Notes: generated by a model not told the origin, from the letters alone. 64,000 nucleotides of DNA from Acidimicrobiales bacterium (GCA_016716005.1 JADJXE010000001.1:2555001-2619000), one strand, 5' to 3'. Counted from the stretch's first letter, positions 40,200 through 50,948 are shown. Numbers and translations: made by a program.

Positions 40200-40328
40200 T
40201 CCCAGCGCCGCCGAGGTCACCCCCCCGCCGCGCCTCGGCTCGCCGGCGGCGGGCCTGGTGCCTGGGTGGTCGGTGGGCGGACACGGGCGCACCAGGTGCG
40301 GGCGGGCGCCGGGTCGGACGGCGCCGAC

Positions 40329-40874
40329 CTACACCGCCCGCCCGAGGAAGCTCAGCAGCCGCGTCTGGGCGTCGGCGCCCGGCGGCGGCTCGATCCTGGC
40401 CCCGAAGTAGCCCGGTCCGCGCAGCATGGCGTCCAGCGGCTGCAGCCGGGCGTAGAAGGCCTCGGCCAGGCCGGCATCGAGCGTCTCGTCGGCGCCGATG
40501 GCGCGGGCCAGGTCCCACGTGTGCACGTAGAGGTCGACGATCGTGATCCCCAGGGCCGTCTCGGCCGGGCTGCGGCCCATGGGCCCGTCGACCTCGGTCT
40601 CCAGCGCGCCGGGTGCGCTCAGCGCGGCGATGGCGGCAGCCCGTGTCCGGCGCCACGACCCGCCGGCATCGTCGCCGAGGTCCCACTCGATGTCCTCGGC
40701 CCCGGGCACCTGGCTGATCACCATCCGCTGCGCGCCGACGGCGTGGTCCACCAGGGCCCGCACGTCCCACTCCGCGCACGGGGTGGGCGCGCCCCACTGG
40801 TCGGCGCGCACCGCGCCGAGCCGCTCCCCGAAGCTCTCGCTGACGAGCTTCCACCCGTCGAAGACCTCTCCCAT
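40329..40874 (-). CDS. TIGR03086-like DinB/MDMPI-fold protein
   Basis: About 181 residues. The mycothiol-maleylpyruvate isomerase N-terminal/DinB fold is indicated by PTPCAEWDVRALVDHAVGAQ (His of the metal site) and the helix ALGITIVDLYVHTWDLARAIG (second His region), both hallmarks of TIGR03086-type metal-binding proteins of actinobacteria. It may be a thiol-dependent transferase; no substrate is evident. ATG 40874 has a GAGGGGGCAG ribosome binding site. It is divergent from the phosphodiester glycosidase gene. Confidence 0.88.
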   Translation of the reverse strand: MGEVFDGWKLVSESFGERLGAVRADQWGAPTPCAEWDVRALVDHAVGAQRMVISQVPGAEDIEWDLGDDAGGSWRRTRAAAIAALSAPGALETEVDGPMGRSPAETALGITIVDLYVHTWDLARAIGADETLDAGLAEAFYARLQPLDAMLRGPGYFGARIEPPPGADAQTRLLSFLGRAV

Positions 40875-40961
40875 GCCTGCCCCCTCGCTCGTGTGGGCGC
40901 CGACCCTACCGACCGGGCGGGGGTGACGCCGCGGCCGGGTCGGGCCCACCTACCCTTCGGC

Positions 40962-43127
40962 GTGACCGACGCCCCGAGGGAGGTCCTGGTCGTGCCCCGA
41001 CAGCCCGCGCCCGTACCCGCGCCCGCGCCCGCGCCCCGCTCCCGGCGCGGCCTCCGGGTGGCCGCGGCCGTGCTGCTCGGAGGCGCCCTGCTGGCGACGG
41101 CCGTGCCCGCGGCTCGCGCTGACCACGTGCCCGAGGAGGACTTCGGGGCCGTGCCACCAGCGGAGGGCTACACCGTCACCTCGGTCAGCCAGGTGTCGCT
41201 CGGCGTGCAGCACCTCGTGCTCGAACGGGGCAGCGGGCCGGTGGTGGCCCACGTGGCCCGGATCCGCCCCGAGGTGGGCGTGCGGGTCCGGGCCGTCCTG
41301 TCGAACGACCTGGTGGCCGGCGACGGGACGCGCCGCGAGACCACCAGCTCGATGTGCCGCCGCACCAGCTGCGCGCTGGCGGTCAACGCCGACTACTTCG
41401 ACCGCGACGGGCGGCCCGAGGGCCCCTTCGTCTCGGACGGGGAGCTCATCACGACCCCCGAGGACGGCACCGTCCCGCTCATGTTCGACGCCGCCGGGCG
41501 GCCGATCATGGACCACCTCCCCTGGTCGGTGTCGCTGGCGGCCGCCGGCCGGCAGCTGTCGCTGGACGCCGTCAACCGGGCGCCCGCCGACGGCGAGATC
41601 ACCCTGTTCACCCCTCGCTACGGCCCGAGCACCGACACCCCCGAGGACACCCTGGAGCTGGTGCTCGACCTGGGCCAGCCCGGTCCGGACACGCCGCCCG
41701 GCGGCACGCCCGTGCGCATCCGCGAGCTCCGCACCGGCGGCGACGCCGGCTACGCGACCACGCAGGCCGTCCTCGCGGCCCGCGGGCCCGAGGCCGCGGC
41801 CACCGTGCAGGGCCTCTACGCCGCCGCCGCCGGCGGGCAGGGCGGGGACGGGCTGATGGTCGTGGACACCGGCGGGATCGTGGAGGCGGTCGGGGGCCGG
41901 CCGGGCCTGCTGCTCGGCGGCCGGTACCTGTTCTGGCCCGACAACCCGGCCGAGCAGGTGCAGACCCCGGCCCCGCGCACGCTGGTGGGCTGGACGGCTG
42001 ACGGCACCATGCTGTGGGTGGCCGTCGACGGGCGCCGGCCCGGCCACAGCAGCGGCGTGACGTTGCCGGAGGCGACCCAGCTGCTGGTGTCCCTCGGAGC
42101 GGTCGAGGGCATCAACCTCGACGGTGGGGGCTCCACCACCTTCGTGGTGGGTGGGGGCGTCCAGAACCGCCCCAGCGACAGCGCCGGGGAGCGGCCGGTC
42201 AGCAACGCCCTGGTGGTGCTGCCCCCGTCGGTCGCCTCGCAGCGGCTCGCGGGCCAGACCCGCTTCGACACCGCGGTGGTGGCGTCCCGCCAGCTGTACC
42301 CGAACGGCGCGCCGGTGGCGGTCCTCGCCAGCGGCGAGAACTTCCCGGATGCTCTCGCCGGCGCGGTGCTGGCCGCCCGTGCCGGGGGCCCGCTGCTGCT
42401 GATCCGCCGCGACGAGGTGCCGGGGATCGTGGCCTCCGAGCTGCGCCGGCTCGGGGTGCGCCAGATCGCCCTGCTCGGCGGCCTGGCCGCCATCTCCCAG
42501 AAGGTCGAGTCGGAGCTGACCTTCGTGCTGCCCGGCGGCGTGGTGCGGATCTCCGGGCCCGACCGCTACTCGACGTCGGCGTTCGTGTCGTCGGCGGCCT
42601 TCCCCGGCGGCTCCCAGGTCGCCTACCTGGCCACCGGGCGGACCTTCCCCGACGCCCTGGCCGCCAGCGCGGGAGCGGCCGGCCAGCCCGGCCCGGTGCT
42701 GCTCGTCGACGGCGACCGCCCGGCCGATGCCGTCGTCGCCGAGCTGGGGCGCCTGGGGGCCAGCCGCCTGGTGGTGGTGGGCGGTGAGGGGGCCGTGCCG
42801 CAGGCCCTGGTCGACCGGGTCGCGGGCGGCCGCGCCGTGGAGCGCATCGCCGGCGCCGACCGCTACGAGACGGCGGGCCGGGTGACCGAGCGCTTCGGGC
42901 CGATGGTGCCCCAAGCGGTCGTCGCGACCGGTCAGGCCTTCCCCGACGCCCTGTCCGGTGCGTCGGTGGCGGCCCGGGCCGGGCTGCCCCTGCTCCTCGT
43001 GCCCGGCACCTGCGTCGGGAGCGCCGCCATGGCCGAGGCCGACCGCCGGGGTACCCAGCAGCTGTTCCTCATGGGGGGCACCGCGGCGCTGGGGTCCGGG
43101 GTCGAGCGGTTGGTCCCCTGCCCCTGA
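40962..43127 (+). CDS. Secreted phosphodiester glycosidase (NAGPA-type) with three cell-wall-binding repeats
   Basis: About 721 residues. A signal peptide (RGLRVAAAVLLGGALLATAV, then PAARA) is preceded by a Pro/Ala-rich stretch. Residues about 110-415 form a NAGPA domain: CALAVNADYFD, the central strands, and VEGINLDGGGSTTFVVGGG with the conserved Asp. Residues about 424-720 are three cell-wall-binding repeat 2 units (RLAGQTRFDTAVVAS, RISGPDRYSTSAFVS, RIAGADRYETAGRVT, each with NFPDALAG-like motifs). It probably sits on the cell wall and hydrolyses a phosphodiester-linked sugar. GTG 40962 follows TACCCT (40951-40956) by five bases. Confidence 0.92.
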   Translation: MTDAPREVLVVPRQPAPVPAPAPAPRSRRGLRVAAAVLLGGALLATAVPAARADHVPEEDFGAVPPAEGYTVTSVSQVSLGVQHLVLERGSGPVVAHVARIRPEVGVRVRAVLSNDLVAGDGTRRETTSSMCRRTSCALAVNADYFDRDGRPEGPFVSDGELITTPEDGTVPLMFDAAGRPIMDHLPWSVSLAAAGRQLSLDAVNRAPADGEITLFTPRYGPSTDTPEDTLELVLDLGQPGPDTPPGGTPVRIRELRTGGDAGYATTQAVLAARGPEAAATVQGLYAAAAGGQGGDGLMVVDTGGIVEAVGGRPGLLLGGRYLFWPDNPAEQVQTPAPRTLVGWTADGTMLWVAVDGRRPGHSSGVTLPEATQLLVSLGAVEGINLDGGGSTTFVVGGGVQNRPSDSAGERPVSNALVVLPPSVASQRLAGQTRFDTAVVASRQLYPNGAPVAVLASGENFPDALAGAVLAARAGGPLLLIRRDEVPGIVASELRRLGVRQIALLGGLAAISQKVESELTFVLPGGVVRISGPDRYSTSAFVSSAAFPGGSQVAYLATGRTFPDALAASAGAAGQPGPVLLVDGDRPADAVVAELGRLGASRLVVVGGEGAVPQALVDRVAGGRAVERIAGADRYETAGRVTERFGPMVPQAVVATGQAFPDALSGASVAARAGLPLLLVPGTCVGSAAMAEADRRGTQQLFLMGGTAALGSGVERLVPCP

Positions 43128-43143
43128 ACGGGCGCGCCTGCCC

Positions 43144-44724
<1,581 letters not shown>

Positions 44725-44845
44725 GGTGCACCTCTCGATGGTCGGATGGCCCCCTGGGCGCGACGGTAGATCAGGAGGCGAGTGGCGTGGAGGTGAACGT
44801 GGCCCGGGGCTCCGCGCCAGGGGCCGGGAGGGGCGGCCCCCGCGG

Positions 44846-45784
44846 TCAGCCGGCGCTGGGGGCCAGGGTGAACACCGCGCGGTGCTCCTCGCCCGGTGGG
44901 AGCAGGCGGCAGTCGCCGCTGACGAGGGCGTTGCCGGGTGCCGTCATGGGCTCGATGCAGGCGTAGGTGCCGGCCTCGGGGGCGTAGACCTGCGCGAAGG
45001 GGTAGCCCTCGTCGAACGTGACGTCGAGGCGGCGCGCGCCGGCCCGCAGGGCGAAGGTGCGGATGGAGCCCAAGGCGTACAGGTCGTCGAACACCCGCAC
45101 GCCGATCGGGTCGTGCTCGGCCGGGCGGGCGGCGCGCTGGCCGGTGGGCACCAGGCGGTCGTCGAGCAGCAGCTCCTCCCGCTCCGGCAGGTGCAGCTCC
45201 CAGGCGGCCCGGGGGGCGTCGGGCACGCTCAGGTAGGGGTGCCAGCCGAAGGCGACGGGGACCGGCCGGTCACCGGTGGCCAGGAGGGTGGTGGCGATGG
45301 TGAGCGCCGCCGGGTCGACGGACGCCTCGACGGTGATCCGGTGGGGGAAGGGGAAGGCGGCCAGCACCTCGGGGTCGTGGGCGGCGTCGAAGCGGGCGCG
45401 CAGTCGCGCGGCGCCCGCCCCGGCCTCGAGCACCTCGATGGCCCAGCCGGAGCGCCCGAGCAGCAGGCCGTGGATGGGCAGGCCGTTGGGGTCGGTGGGC
45501 ACGTCCTGGCCGGTGAGGTCGACGTCGACGCCGGCGATCCGGTAGTGCCGCCCGTCGATGCGGTTGGCCCAGGGGGCCAGCAGAGGTATCCCGGCCATCG
45601 CCCCCCGGCGGCGGGCGACGCTGCGGCGGGCCGGGAGGGCCAGCCACTCCTCGCGGCCGAGCCGCATCGACACGCCGAGCATCCCGTTGTTCGGCAGGAA
45701 GGTGGCCGTGAGGTCGCCGGCCGAGAGGTCGACCGCCGGGCTGCCGAGCCAGGTTCGGACTGCAACGCCGGGCCCGTTCGTCAT
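44846..45784 (-). CDS. Aldose 1-epimerase family protein
   Basis: A 312-residue mutarotase-like beta-sandwich protein. Conserved features are LSAGDLTATFLPNNGMLGVSM, GIPLLAPWANRIDG (Arg of the sugar site), LPIHGLLLGRSGW (catalytic His), VAFGWHPYLSVP (second His) and the C-terminal ACIEPMTAPGNAL (catalytic Glu). It probably interconverts anomers of hexoses or pentoses and may serve xylose use. ATG 45784 follows TACGCT (45792-45797) by seven bases. It is divergent from gnd. Confidence 0.92.
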   Translation of the reverse strand: MTNGPGVAVRTWLGSPAVDLSAGDLTATFLPNNGMLGVSMRLGREEWLALPARRSVARRRGAMAGIPLLAPWANRIDGRHYRIAGVDVDLTGQDVPTDPNGLPIHGLLLGRSGWAIEVLEAGAGAARLRARFDAAHDPEVLAAFPFPHRITVEASVDPAALTIATTLLATGDRPVPVAFGWHPYLSVPDAPRAAWELHLPEREELLLDDRLVPTGQRAARPAEHDPIGVRVFDDLYALGSIRTFALRAGARRLDVTFDEGYPFAQVYAPEAGTYACIEPMTAPGNALVSGDCRLLPPGEEHRAVFTLAPSAG

Positions 45785-45803
45785 GGCGTCGAGCGTAGGG
45801 TGG

Positions 45804-45894
45804 GAACGACCTGGGAGGGGACGCGGGCGCGACTGCCCCACCTGCCCTCCCCCACATCCGGCAAGAAGTGCGAACGACCTGGGAGGGGACGCGG
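45804..45894 (+). repeat. Duplicated 23-bp segment before gnd
   Basis: Bases 45804-45826 and 45872-45894 are identical over 23 bp (starting GAACGACCTGGGAGGGG). The second copy abuts the gnd ATG and supplies its ribosome binding site (GGGAGGGG). The first lies in the promoter region of the divergent epimerase gene. The bases after each copy keep weak similarity, suggesting a small tandem duplication of the gnd start region. Confidence 0.85.
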
Positions 45895-46921
45895 ATGCAA
45901 CTGGGGATGGTCGGCCTCGGCCGGATGGGAGCGGGTCTGGTACGGCGGCTGATGCGCGCCGGCCACGAGTGCGTCGTGTACGACGTGCACGCCGACGCGG
46001 TGGCCGAGCTGGTGGCCGCCGGCGCCACGGGTGCCGCCACGCTCCAGGAGCTGGTCGAGAAGCTCCGGCCGCCGCGCCCGGTGTGGCTCATGCTCCCGGC
46101 CGCGATCACCGGCGAGGTGATTGACGGACTCGTGCCGCTCCTGGCCCAGGGTGACGTGGTGATCGACGGCGGCAACACGTACTACCGCGAGGACATCGCC
46201 CGGGCCGCGTCGCTGCGGCCGAAGGGCCTGCACTACGTCGACGTCGGCACCAGCGGTGGCGTGTGGGGGCTGGACCGGGGGTTCTGCCTGATGATCGGCG
46301 GCGAGGTCGACGTGGTCCGCCACCTCGAGCCGGTCTTCGCCACGATCGCCCCCGGGGTCGACGCCGCCCCCCGCACCGAGGGCCGCACCGGCCCGCCGTC
46401 GCAGGCCGAGCACGGCTACCTGCACTGTGGCCCGCCCGGGGCGGGCCACTTCGTGAAGATGGTCCACAACGGGATCGAGTACGGCGTGATGGCGGCCTAC
46501 GCCGAAGGCCTCGCCATCCTGGAGCGGGCCGACATCGGCGACCACCCGCCGGGGGCCGACGCCGAGACCGCGCCGCTCCAGCACCCCGAGTACTACCGGT
46601 TCGACCTCGACCTGGCCGAGGTGGCCGAGGTGTGGCGCCGGGGCAGCGTGATCGGCTCGTGGCTGCTCGACCTCACGGCCATCGCTCTCCACCGGTCGCC
46701 GCAGCTGGCCGAGTTCGCAGGGCGGGTGTCCGACTCGGGCGAGGGGCGGTGGACGGCGATCGCGGCCATCGACGAGGGCGTGCCCTCCCCGGTGCTGGCC
46801 GCCGCGCTCCACGAGCGCTTCGCCTCGCAGGGCGAGGGGGCTCTTCGCGGGCAAGGTGCTCTCGGCCATGCGGAAGCAGTTCGGCGGCCACGACGAGAAG
46901 CCGGCCACCCCGTCCGCCTGA
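45895..46921 (+). CDS. gnd: 6-phosphogluconate dehydrogenase (decarboxylating), frameshifted near the 3' end
   Basis: A short-type 6PGDH (GntZ/YqeC class, about 341 residues when corrected). MQLGMVGLGRMGAGLVRRLM is the Rossmann loop, VVIDGGNTYYREDI and VDVGTSGGVWGLDRGFCLMIGG follow, and catalytic Lys/Asn are in GAGHFVKMVHNGIEYGVM. At 46836-46840 a run of five G breaks the frame. With four G the sequence continues LFAGKVLSAMRKQFGGHDE to a TGA at 46919-46921, the normal family end. As given, the frame runs on to 47226 with a nonsense tail over the protease gene. It is a base-call error or a recent +1 mutation. Confidence 0.9.
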
Positions 46922-46988
46922 GCGCCGCCCTCCCCGTGCCGGGCGACCCGCGGTGTCGAACGGCGCCGGGGCACGTAGCGTGCAGGGG

Positions 46989-48212
46989 ATGTCGCGCCGA
47001 CGCGTCGCTGCCCTCGGGGCGCTCCTTGCCCTCGTCACGTTGGTGTCCCTCCCCGGCGCGGCCCGCGCCGCCGCGATGGCCGACCCCGATGGCCCGCCGG
47101 CGCCGCCGGTGGGCAAGGTCGTCGGGGGGCAACCGGCCCCACCGGGCCGCTACCCCGAGCTGGTGGCGCTGCTGCTCCCCGACCGCGGCGACGACTTCCT
47201 CGCCCAGTTCTGCGGGGGCACGCTGATCGACCCCTCGTGGGTGCTCACCGCCGCGCACTGCGTCACGCCCACGGCCGAGTTCCCGATCGACCCCACCCGC
47301 GTCCGGGTCCTCGCCGGCCGCCAGGACCTTCGCGGGTCCGGGGGCGAGCGCATCCCCGTGGCGCAGGCGCTGCCGTACCCCGGCTACGACCCCGACTCGT
47401 TCACCGGCGACCTGGCCCTGCTGCGCCTGGCCACGCCGGCGTCGCAGGCGGTCATGCCGCTGATGTTCCCCGGCACCGAGCCGGCCCCCTGGGCCGATGC
47501 TTCGCCGGCCCAGATCGTCGGATGGGGGCGCGTGACGCCGTCGGAGGTGAACGGGCGCTTCCCCGACGATCTGCAGGAGGCCGCCACCCTGATCCGCAGC
47601 GACGCGGTCTGCCAGGGCGCCTGGGGTGACCTGTACGTCGTCGGCCAACACCTGTGCGCCCAGTCGCCGGCGGTGGACACCTGCCCGGGCGACAGTGGCG
47701 GACCGATCCTGGGCGTGACGCTCCAGGGGCGGGTGGCGGTGGCCGGGATCGTGAGCTTCGGGCCCGAGGTCTGCGCCACCCTGCCGGGCGTGTACACGCG
47801 GGTGGCCACCTTCGACAGCTGGATCCGCACCACCCTCGGGCCCACCCTGCCGTCCGAGTCGACCGCGGTGCCGGTGGCCCATGCCCTGCAGCGGCTCTAC
47901 CTGGCGACCTTCCTGCGGGTCCCCGACCAGGGTGGCTTCGACTACTGGCTCGGCTGGCTGCGGTCCGGCGTGCCCCTCGAGCTGGTGGCCGGGCTGTTCA
48001 CCCTGTCGCCCGAGTTCCAGGCGCGCTACGGGCAGCTGACGTCGGGGGACTTCGTCAAGGTCGTGTACGGGAACGTGCTCGACCGGGAGCCCGACCCCGA
48101 GGGCTACGCCTACTGGGCCACCAGGATCGAGAACGGGTCGATCTCGAGGGGCGCCATGATGACGGCGTTCTCCGAGTCGGCCGAGTACCGGGTGATCACC
48201 GGCATCTCCTAG
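46989..48212 (+). CDS. Secreted trypsin-like serine protease with DUF4214 domain
   Basis: About 407 residues. A signal peptide (VAALGALLALVTLVSLPGAA, then RA) is followed by an S1 protease domain from about 44: mature-type start KVVGGQPAPPGRYPELVAL, His in WVLTAAHCV, Asp in GDLALLRLA, Ser in DTCPGDSGGPI. The triad and disulfide Cys are complete. Residues about 305-400 match DUF4214 (LQRLYLATFLRVPDQGGFDYWL, GNVLDREPDPEGYAYWATRI), a module often found on surface and S-layer-type proteins. ATG 46989 follows TAGCGT (46976-46981) by seven bases. Its stop is 3 bases from the convergent thioesterase's end. Confidence 0.93.
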   Translation: MSRRRVAALGALLALVTLVSLPGAARAAAMADPDGPPAPPVGKVVGGQPAPPGRYPELVALLLPDRGDDFLAQFCGGTLIDPSWVLTAAHCVTPTAEFPIDPTRVRVLAGRQDLRGSGGERIPVAQALPYPGYDPDSFTGDLALLRLATPASQAVMPLMFPGTEPAPWADASPAQIVGWGRVTPSEVNGRFPDDLQEAATLIRSDAVCQGAWGDLYVVGQHLCAQSPAVDTCPGDSGGPILGVTLQGRVAVAGIVSFGPEVCATLPGVYTRVATFDSWIRTTLGPTLPSESTAVPVAHALQRLYLATFLRVPDQGGFDYWLGWLRSGVPLELVAGLFTLSPEFQARYGQLTSGDFVKVVYGNVLDREPDPEGYAYWATRIENGSISRGAMMTAFSESAEYRVITGIS

Positions 48213-48215
48213 CGC

Positions 48216-48693
48216 CTACTCCGGCCGGTCGATCGGACCGCCCACCTTGTAGACGAGCGAGCCCTTGGCGACGAGGTCACCCGAGGGAACCCTCACCTCC
48301 GCCGCGCAGAACACCACCGAGCGGCCCCGCCGCTCCACCCCAGCCCTCGGCCACGGCGTCGACACCGGCCACCGCCCCGAGGTACTGGACGTCCATCGTG
48401 AGGGTCAGCAGCCGGCGGTGCTCGTCGTACGCGCCGCCCACCGCCGGTACGACGACGGTGTCGATGAGGGTGGCGATGGCCCCGCCGTGGACGAACCCCG
48501 CCGGCTGCTCGAGCTCGGGCCGCCAGGGCAGGCGCATCCGGCAGTAGTCGGCGCGGAGCTCCTCGACGACCAGGCCCACGAAGTTCGGGAAGTACGTGCG
48601 CTCCCAGCGCGCGAAGCCGACCCACACCGCCCGCCGCGCGTCGGGGAGTGGGCCGAAGCGGTGAGCGTTGGGCGCGGTGGGGTCGCTGGCCAC
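48216..48693 (-). CDS. PaaI-type hotdog thioesterase, frameshifted near the 3' end
   Basis: A hotdog-fold protein of about 158 residues when corrected. The conserved core is RLPWRPELEQPAGFVHGGAI followed by ATLIDTVVVPAV, with the HGG motif and catalytic Asp of PaaI-type acyl-CoA thioesterases. A run of four C at 48338-48341 (four G in the coding strand) shifts the frame. With three, the protein continues VERRGRSVVFCAAEVRVPSG and ends at a TAG at 48216-48218, as expected for the family. GTG 48693 follows TAGGTT (48702-48707) by eight bases. As given, the frame runs to about 48277 with a Gly-rich tail. Confidence 0.85.
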
Positions 48694-48809
48694 GGGCGGA
48701 GAACCTACCGCCCCGGCCGCGACCTCGTCTCGGGGCCCGGCCGACCCGGAGGGCGCCGAGCCGGCCGGTAGGCTGGCCCGTCTCGGCCGAGAGGAGGCGA
48801 GCCAGCAAG

Positions 48810-50090
48810 GTGGGAGACGTTCGGCCGGGCCGACCGGCCCCGCTCGCCGACGGCCCGTCCCGCCGGCCCCTCCGGCTCCGCGTCGCGGTGCCGGTGGCGG
48901 CGGCGGCCGCGCGGGTGTCGCGCCTGGCTGGCGCCGGCCGGGGCTCGGTGATCGGCGGCCGGGTGCTGCTCGCCTCGCACCCCGACGCCATCGGCCACCT
49001 GGCTGCCGGCCACGAGGTGTCCCTGGTGTCGGGCACCAACGGCAAGACCACCACCACCCGCCTGCTGGCCACCCTCCTCGCCGGGGCGGAGCCCACGGTG
49101 TGCTCGGAGGTGGGCGCCAACCTGCCGAGCGGCATCGCCTCCACGCTGGCGCGGGCCGCACCAGGGGCGCGCGCCGCTCTCGAGGTCGACGAGCGCCACC
49201 TCCCCGCGATGCTCGCGGCCACCTGCGCCCGCACCGTCACCCTGCTCAACCTCAGCCGCGACCAGCTCGACCGGATGAACGAGGTGCGCATGACGGCCGA
49301 GCGCTGGCGGGCCGCTCTCGAGGGCGCCGACGTCCGGGTGGTCGCCAACGCCGACGACCCGCTCGTCGCCTGGGCCGCGGCCCCGGCTCGCGTCACCTGG
49401 GTCGCGGCGGGCAGCGCCTGGCGGGAGGACGCCGTGAGCTGCCCCGCCTGCGGCGACCGGCTCGTGTTCGACGGCCCGGTGTGGGCCTGCTCGGGCTGTG
49501 GCCTGGCCCGGCCCGCTCCCTCGTACACCCTGCACGGGGGCCGCCTTCTCGGCCCGGGCGGGCTCGACCTCGCCCTCGCCGTCGACCTACCCGGCCGCCA
49601 CACCCGGGCCAACGCGGCCATGGCCGTGGCCACGGTGGCCGCCCTGGGCCTCGACGCCGCCGCGCTGGCGTCCCGGCTCGGTCTCGTCAGCGACGTCGAC
49701 GGGCGCTACCGCCGCCTCTGGGGGCCGGGCACCGAGGGCCGCCTCTACCTGGCCAAGAACCCGGCCGGCTGGGCCGAGCTGCTGGGCGTCACCGAGGGTG
49801 TCGCCCGCCCGCTGGTGTTCGCCCTCAACGCCAACGGGCCCGACGGTCGCGACCCGTCGTGGATCTGGGACGTGCCCTTCGAGCGGCTCGCCGGTCGGCG
49901 GGTGATCGCCACCGGCGAGCGCAGCGCCGACCTGGCCGTGCGCCTCCGCTACGCCGGTGTGGCCCATCGCCGGGAGCCCTCGCTCGCCGCCGCCCTGGCC
50001 GAGGCCCGGGCCACCGACGCCGACGTGGTCGGCACCTACACGGCCTTCAACCAGGTCAAGGGCCTCCTCGGGGAGCGCGGCAGTGGCTGA
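48810..50090 (+). CDS. murT: Lipid II isoglutaminyl synthase, MurT subunit
   Basis: About 426 residues. The Mur-ligase ATP loop is SLVSGTNGKTTTTRLLATLL. A four-Cys zinc ribbon (SCPACG and CSGCG, about residues 211-232) is inserted in the central domain, as in MurT. The C-terminal DUF1727 domain includes LYLAKNPAGWAELL, VFALNANGPDGRDPSWIWDV and TYTAFNQVKGLL. With GatD it amidates glutamate in lipid II, using glutamine-derived ammonia. The GTG at 48810 has GAGGAGG about 12 bases before it; TAGGCT at 48769-48774 is a likely -10. It overlaps gatD by 8 bases. Confidence 0.95.
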   Translation: MGDVRPGRPAPLADGPSRRPLRLRVAVPVAAAAARVSRLAGAGRGSVIGGRVLLASHPDAIGHLAAGHEVSLVSGTNGKTTTTRLLATLLAGAEPTVCSEVGANLPSGIASTLARAAPGARAALEVDERHLPAMLAATCARTVTLLNLSRDQLDRMNEVRMTAERWRAALEGADVRVVANADDPLVAWAAAPARVTWVAAGSAWREDAVSCPACGDRLVFDGPVWACSGCGLARPAPSYTLHGGRLLGPGGLDLALAVDLPGRHTRANAAMAVATVAALGLDAAALASRLGLVSDVDGRYRRLWGPGTEGRLYLAKNPAGWAELLGVTEGVARPLVFALNANGPDGRDPSWIWDVPFERLAGRRVIATGERSADLAVRLRYAGVAHRREPSLAAALAEARATDADVVGTYTAFNQVKGLLGERGSG

Positions 50091-50838
50091 TCCGGCGCGG
50101 CCCTCGGCGGTTCGCATCGCCCTCCTCGTGCCCGAGCTGCTCGGCACCTACGGCGACAACGGGAACGCCCTCGTCCTGGAGCGCCGCCTCACGTGGCGGG
50201 GCATCCCGGCCGAGGTGCTGCGGGTGGAGGGTGGCGCCCCACTGCCGAGCGAGGCCGACCTGTACCTGCTCGGCGGCGGCGAGGACCGGCCCCAGATCCT
50301 CGCCTGCGAGGAGCTGGCGGCGTCGGCCGTGCTCCCCCGCGTCGTCGACCGGGGTGCCGCGGTGTTCGGGGTGTGCGCCGGCTTCCAGCTGCTCGGCCGG
50401 TCGTTCCCGGGTGCCGACGGGGCGCCCCGCCCCGGTCTGGGGCTGCTCGACGCCCGCACCCGCAGGGGTGACGGTCCGCGGGCCGTCGGCGAGGTGGTCG
50501 TGTCGCCCCAGGTGGCCAGCGGGCTGCCGCTGCTCACCGGCTTCGAGAACCACGGTGGCGTCACCGAGCTGGGGCCGGGGGTCACGCCGCTCGGCACCGT
50601 GCTCGCCGGTGTGGGCAACGGCGCCGGGAGGGGGGACGAGGGCGCGGTGGCCGGTCGGGTGATCGGCACGTACCTGCACGGTCCGGTGCTGGCCCGCAAC
50701 CCCGCGCTGGCCGACCTCCTGCTGTCGTTCGTGGTCGGGCCGCTCGACCCGCTCGACGACGCCGACGTCGACGCCCTGCGGGCCGAGCGGCTGGGGTCGG
50801 CCCTGGGGCCGCGCCGATGGTGGCGCCGCCGCGGCTGA
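50083..50838 (+). CDS. gatD: Lipid II isoglutaminyl synthase, glutaminase subunit GatD
   Basis: A 251-residue class I glutamine amidotransferase. It opens with ALLVPELLGTYGDNGNALVL. The oxyanion/nucleophile loop is AVFGVCAGFQLLGRSF (Cys), GFENHGGVTELG is the GatD-specific segment, and GTYLHGPVLARNPALADLLL carries the catalytic His. It supplies ammonia to MurT. GTG 50083 lies within the last codons of murT, so the two subunits are translationally coupled. Confidence 0.95.
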   Translation: MADPARPSAVRIALLVPELLGTYGDNGNALVLERRLTWRGIPAEVLRVEGGAPLPSEADLYLLGGGEDRPQILACEELAASAVLPRVVDRGAAVFGVCAGFQLLGRSFPGADGAPRPGLGLLDARTRRGDGPRAVGEVVVSPQVASGLPLLTGFENHGGVTELGPGVTPLGTVLAGVGNGAGRGDEGAVAGRVIGTYLHGPVLARNPALADLLLSFVVGPLDPLDDADVDALRAERLGSALGPRRWWRRRG

Positions 50839-50948
50839 CGCCCGAGACGGCCCCGCCGGTCACCCCTCGGAGGGCACGTGTGCGCCGCGCCGTCGGCTGG
50901 TCGGAGGAGCGCCCGAGACGGCCCTGCCGGTCACCCCTCGAAGGGCAC
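50839..50948 (+). repeat. Duplicated 39-bp segment between gatD and the 2H protein gene
   Basis: Bases 50839-50877 and 50910-50948 agree at 37 of 39 positions (starting CGCCCGAGACGGCC). The second copy contains the last codons and stop of the minus-strand 2H gene. The first copy begins directly after the gatD stop. The 71-bp offset is close to the 68-bp offset of the repeat before gnd. It looks like a partial tandem duplication of a gene end. Confidence 0.85.

Noticed and set aside
43128..43143. Terminator between the glycosidase and pckA genes
   Set aside because: GGGC/GCCC arms of four bases are too short to support a call in sequence of this composition.
46922..47226. A C-terminal extension of 6-phosphogluconate dehydrogenase
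   Set aside because: It is produced only by the +1 shift; it overlaps the protease gene and has Arg/Ser/Pro-rich antisense-like composition.
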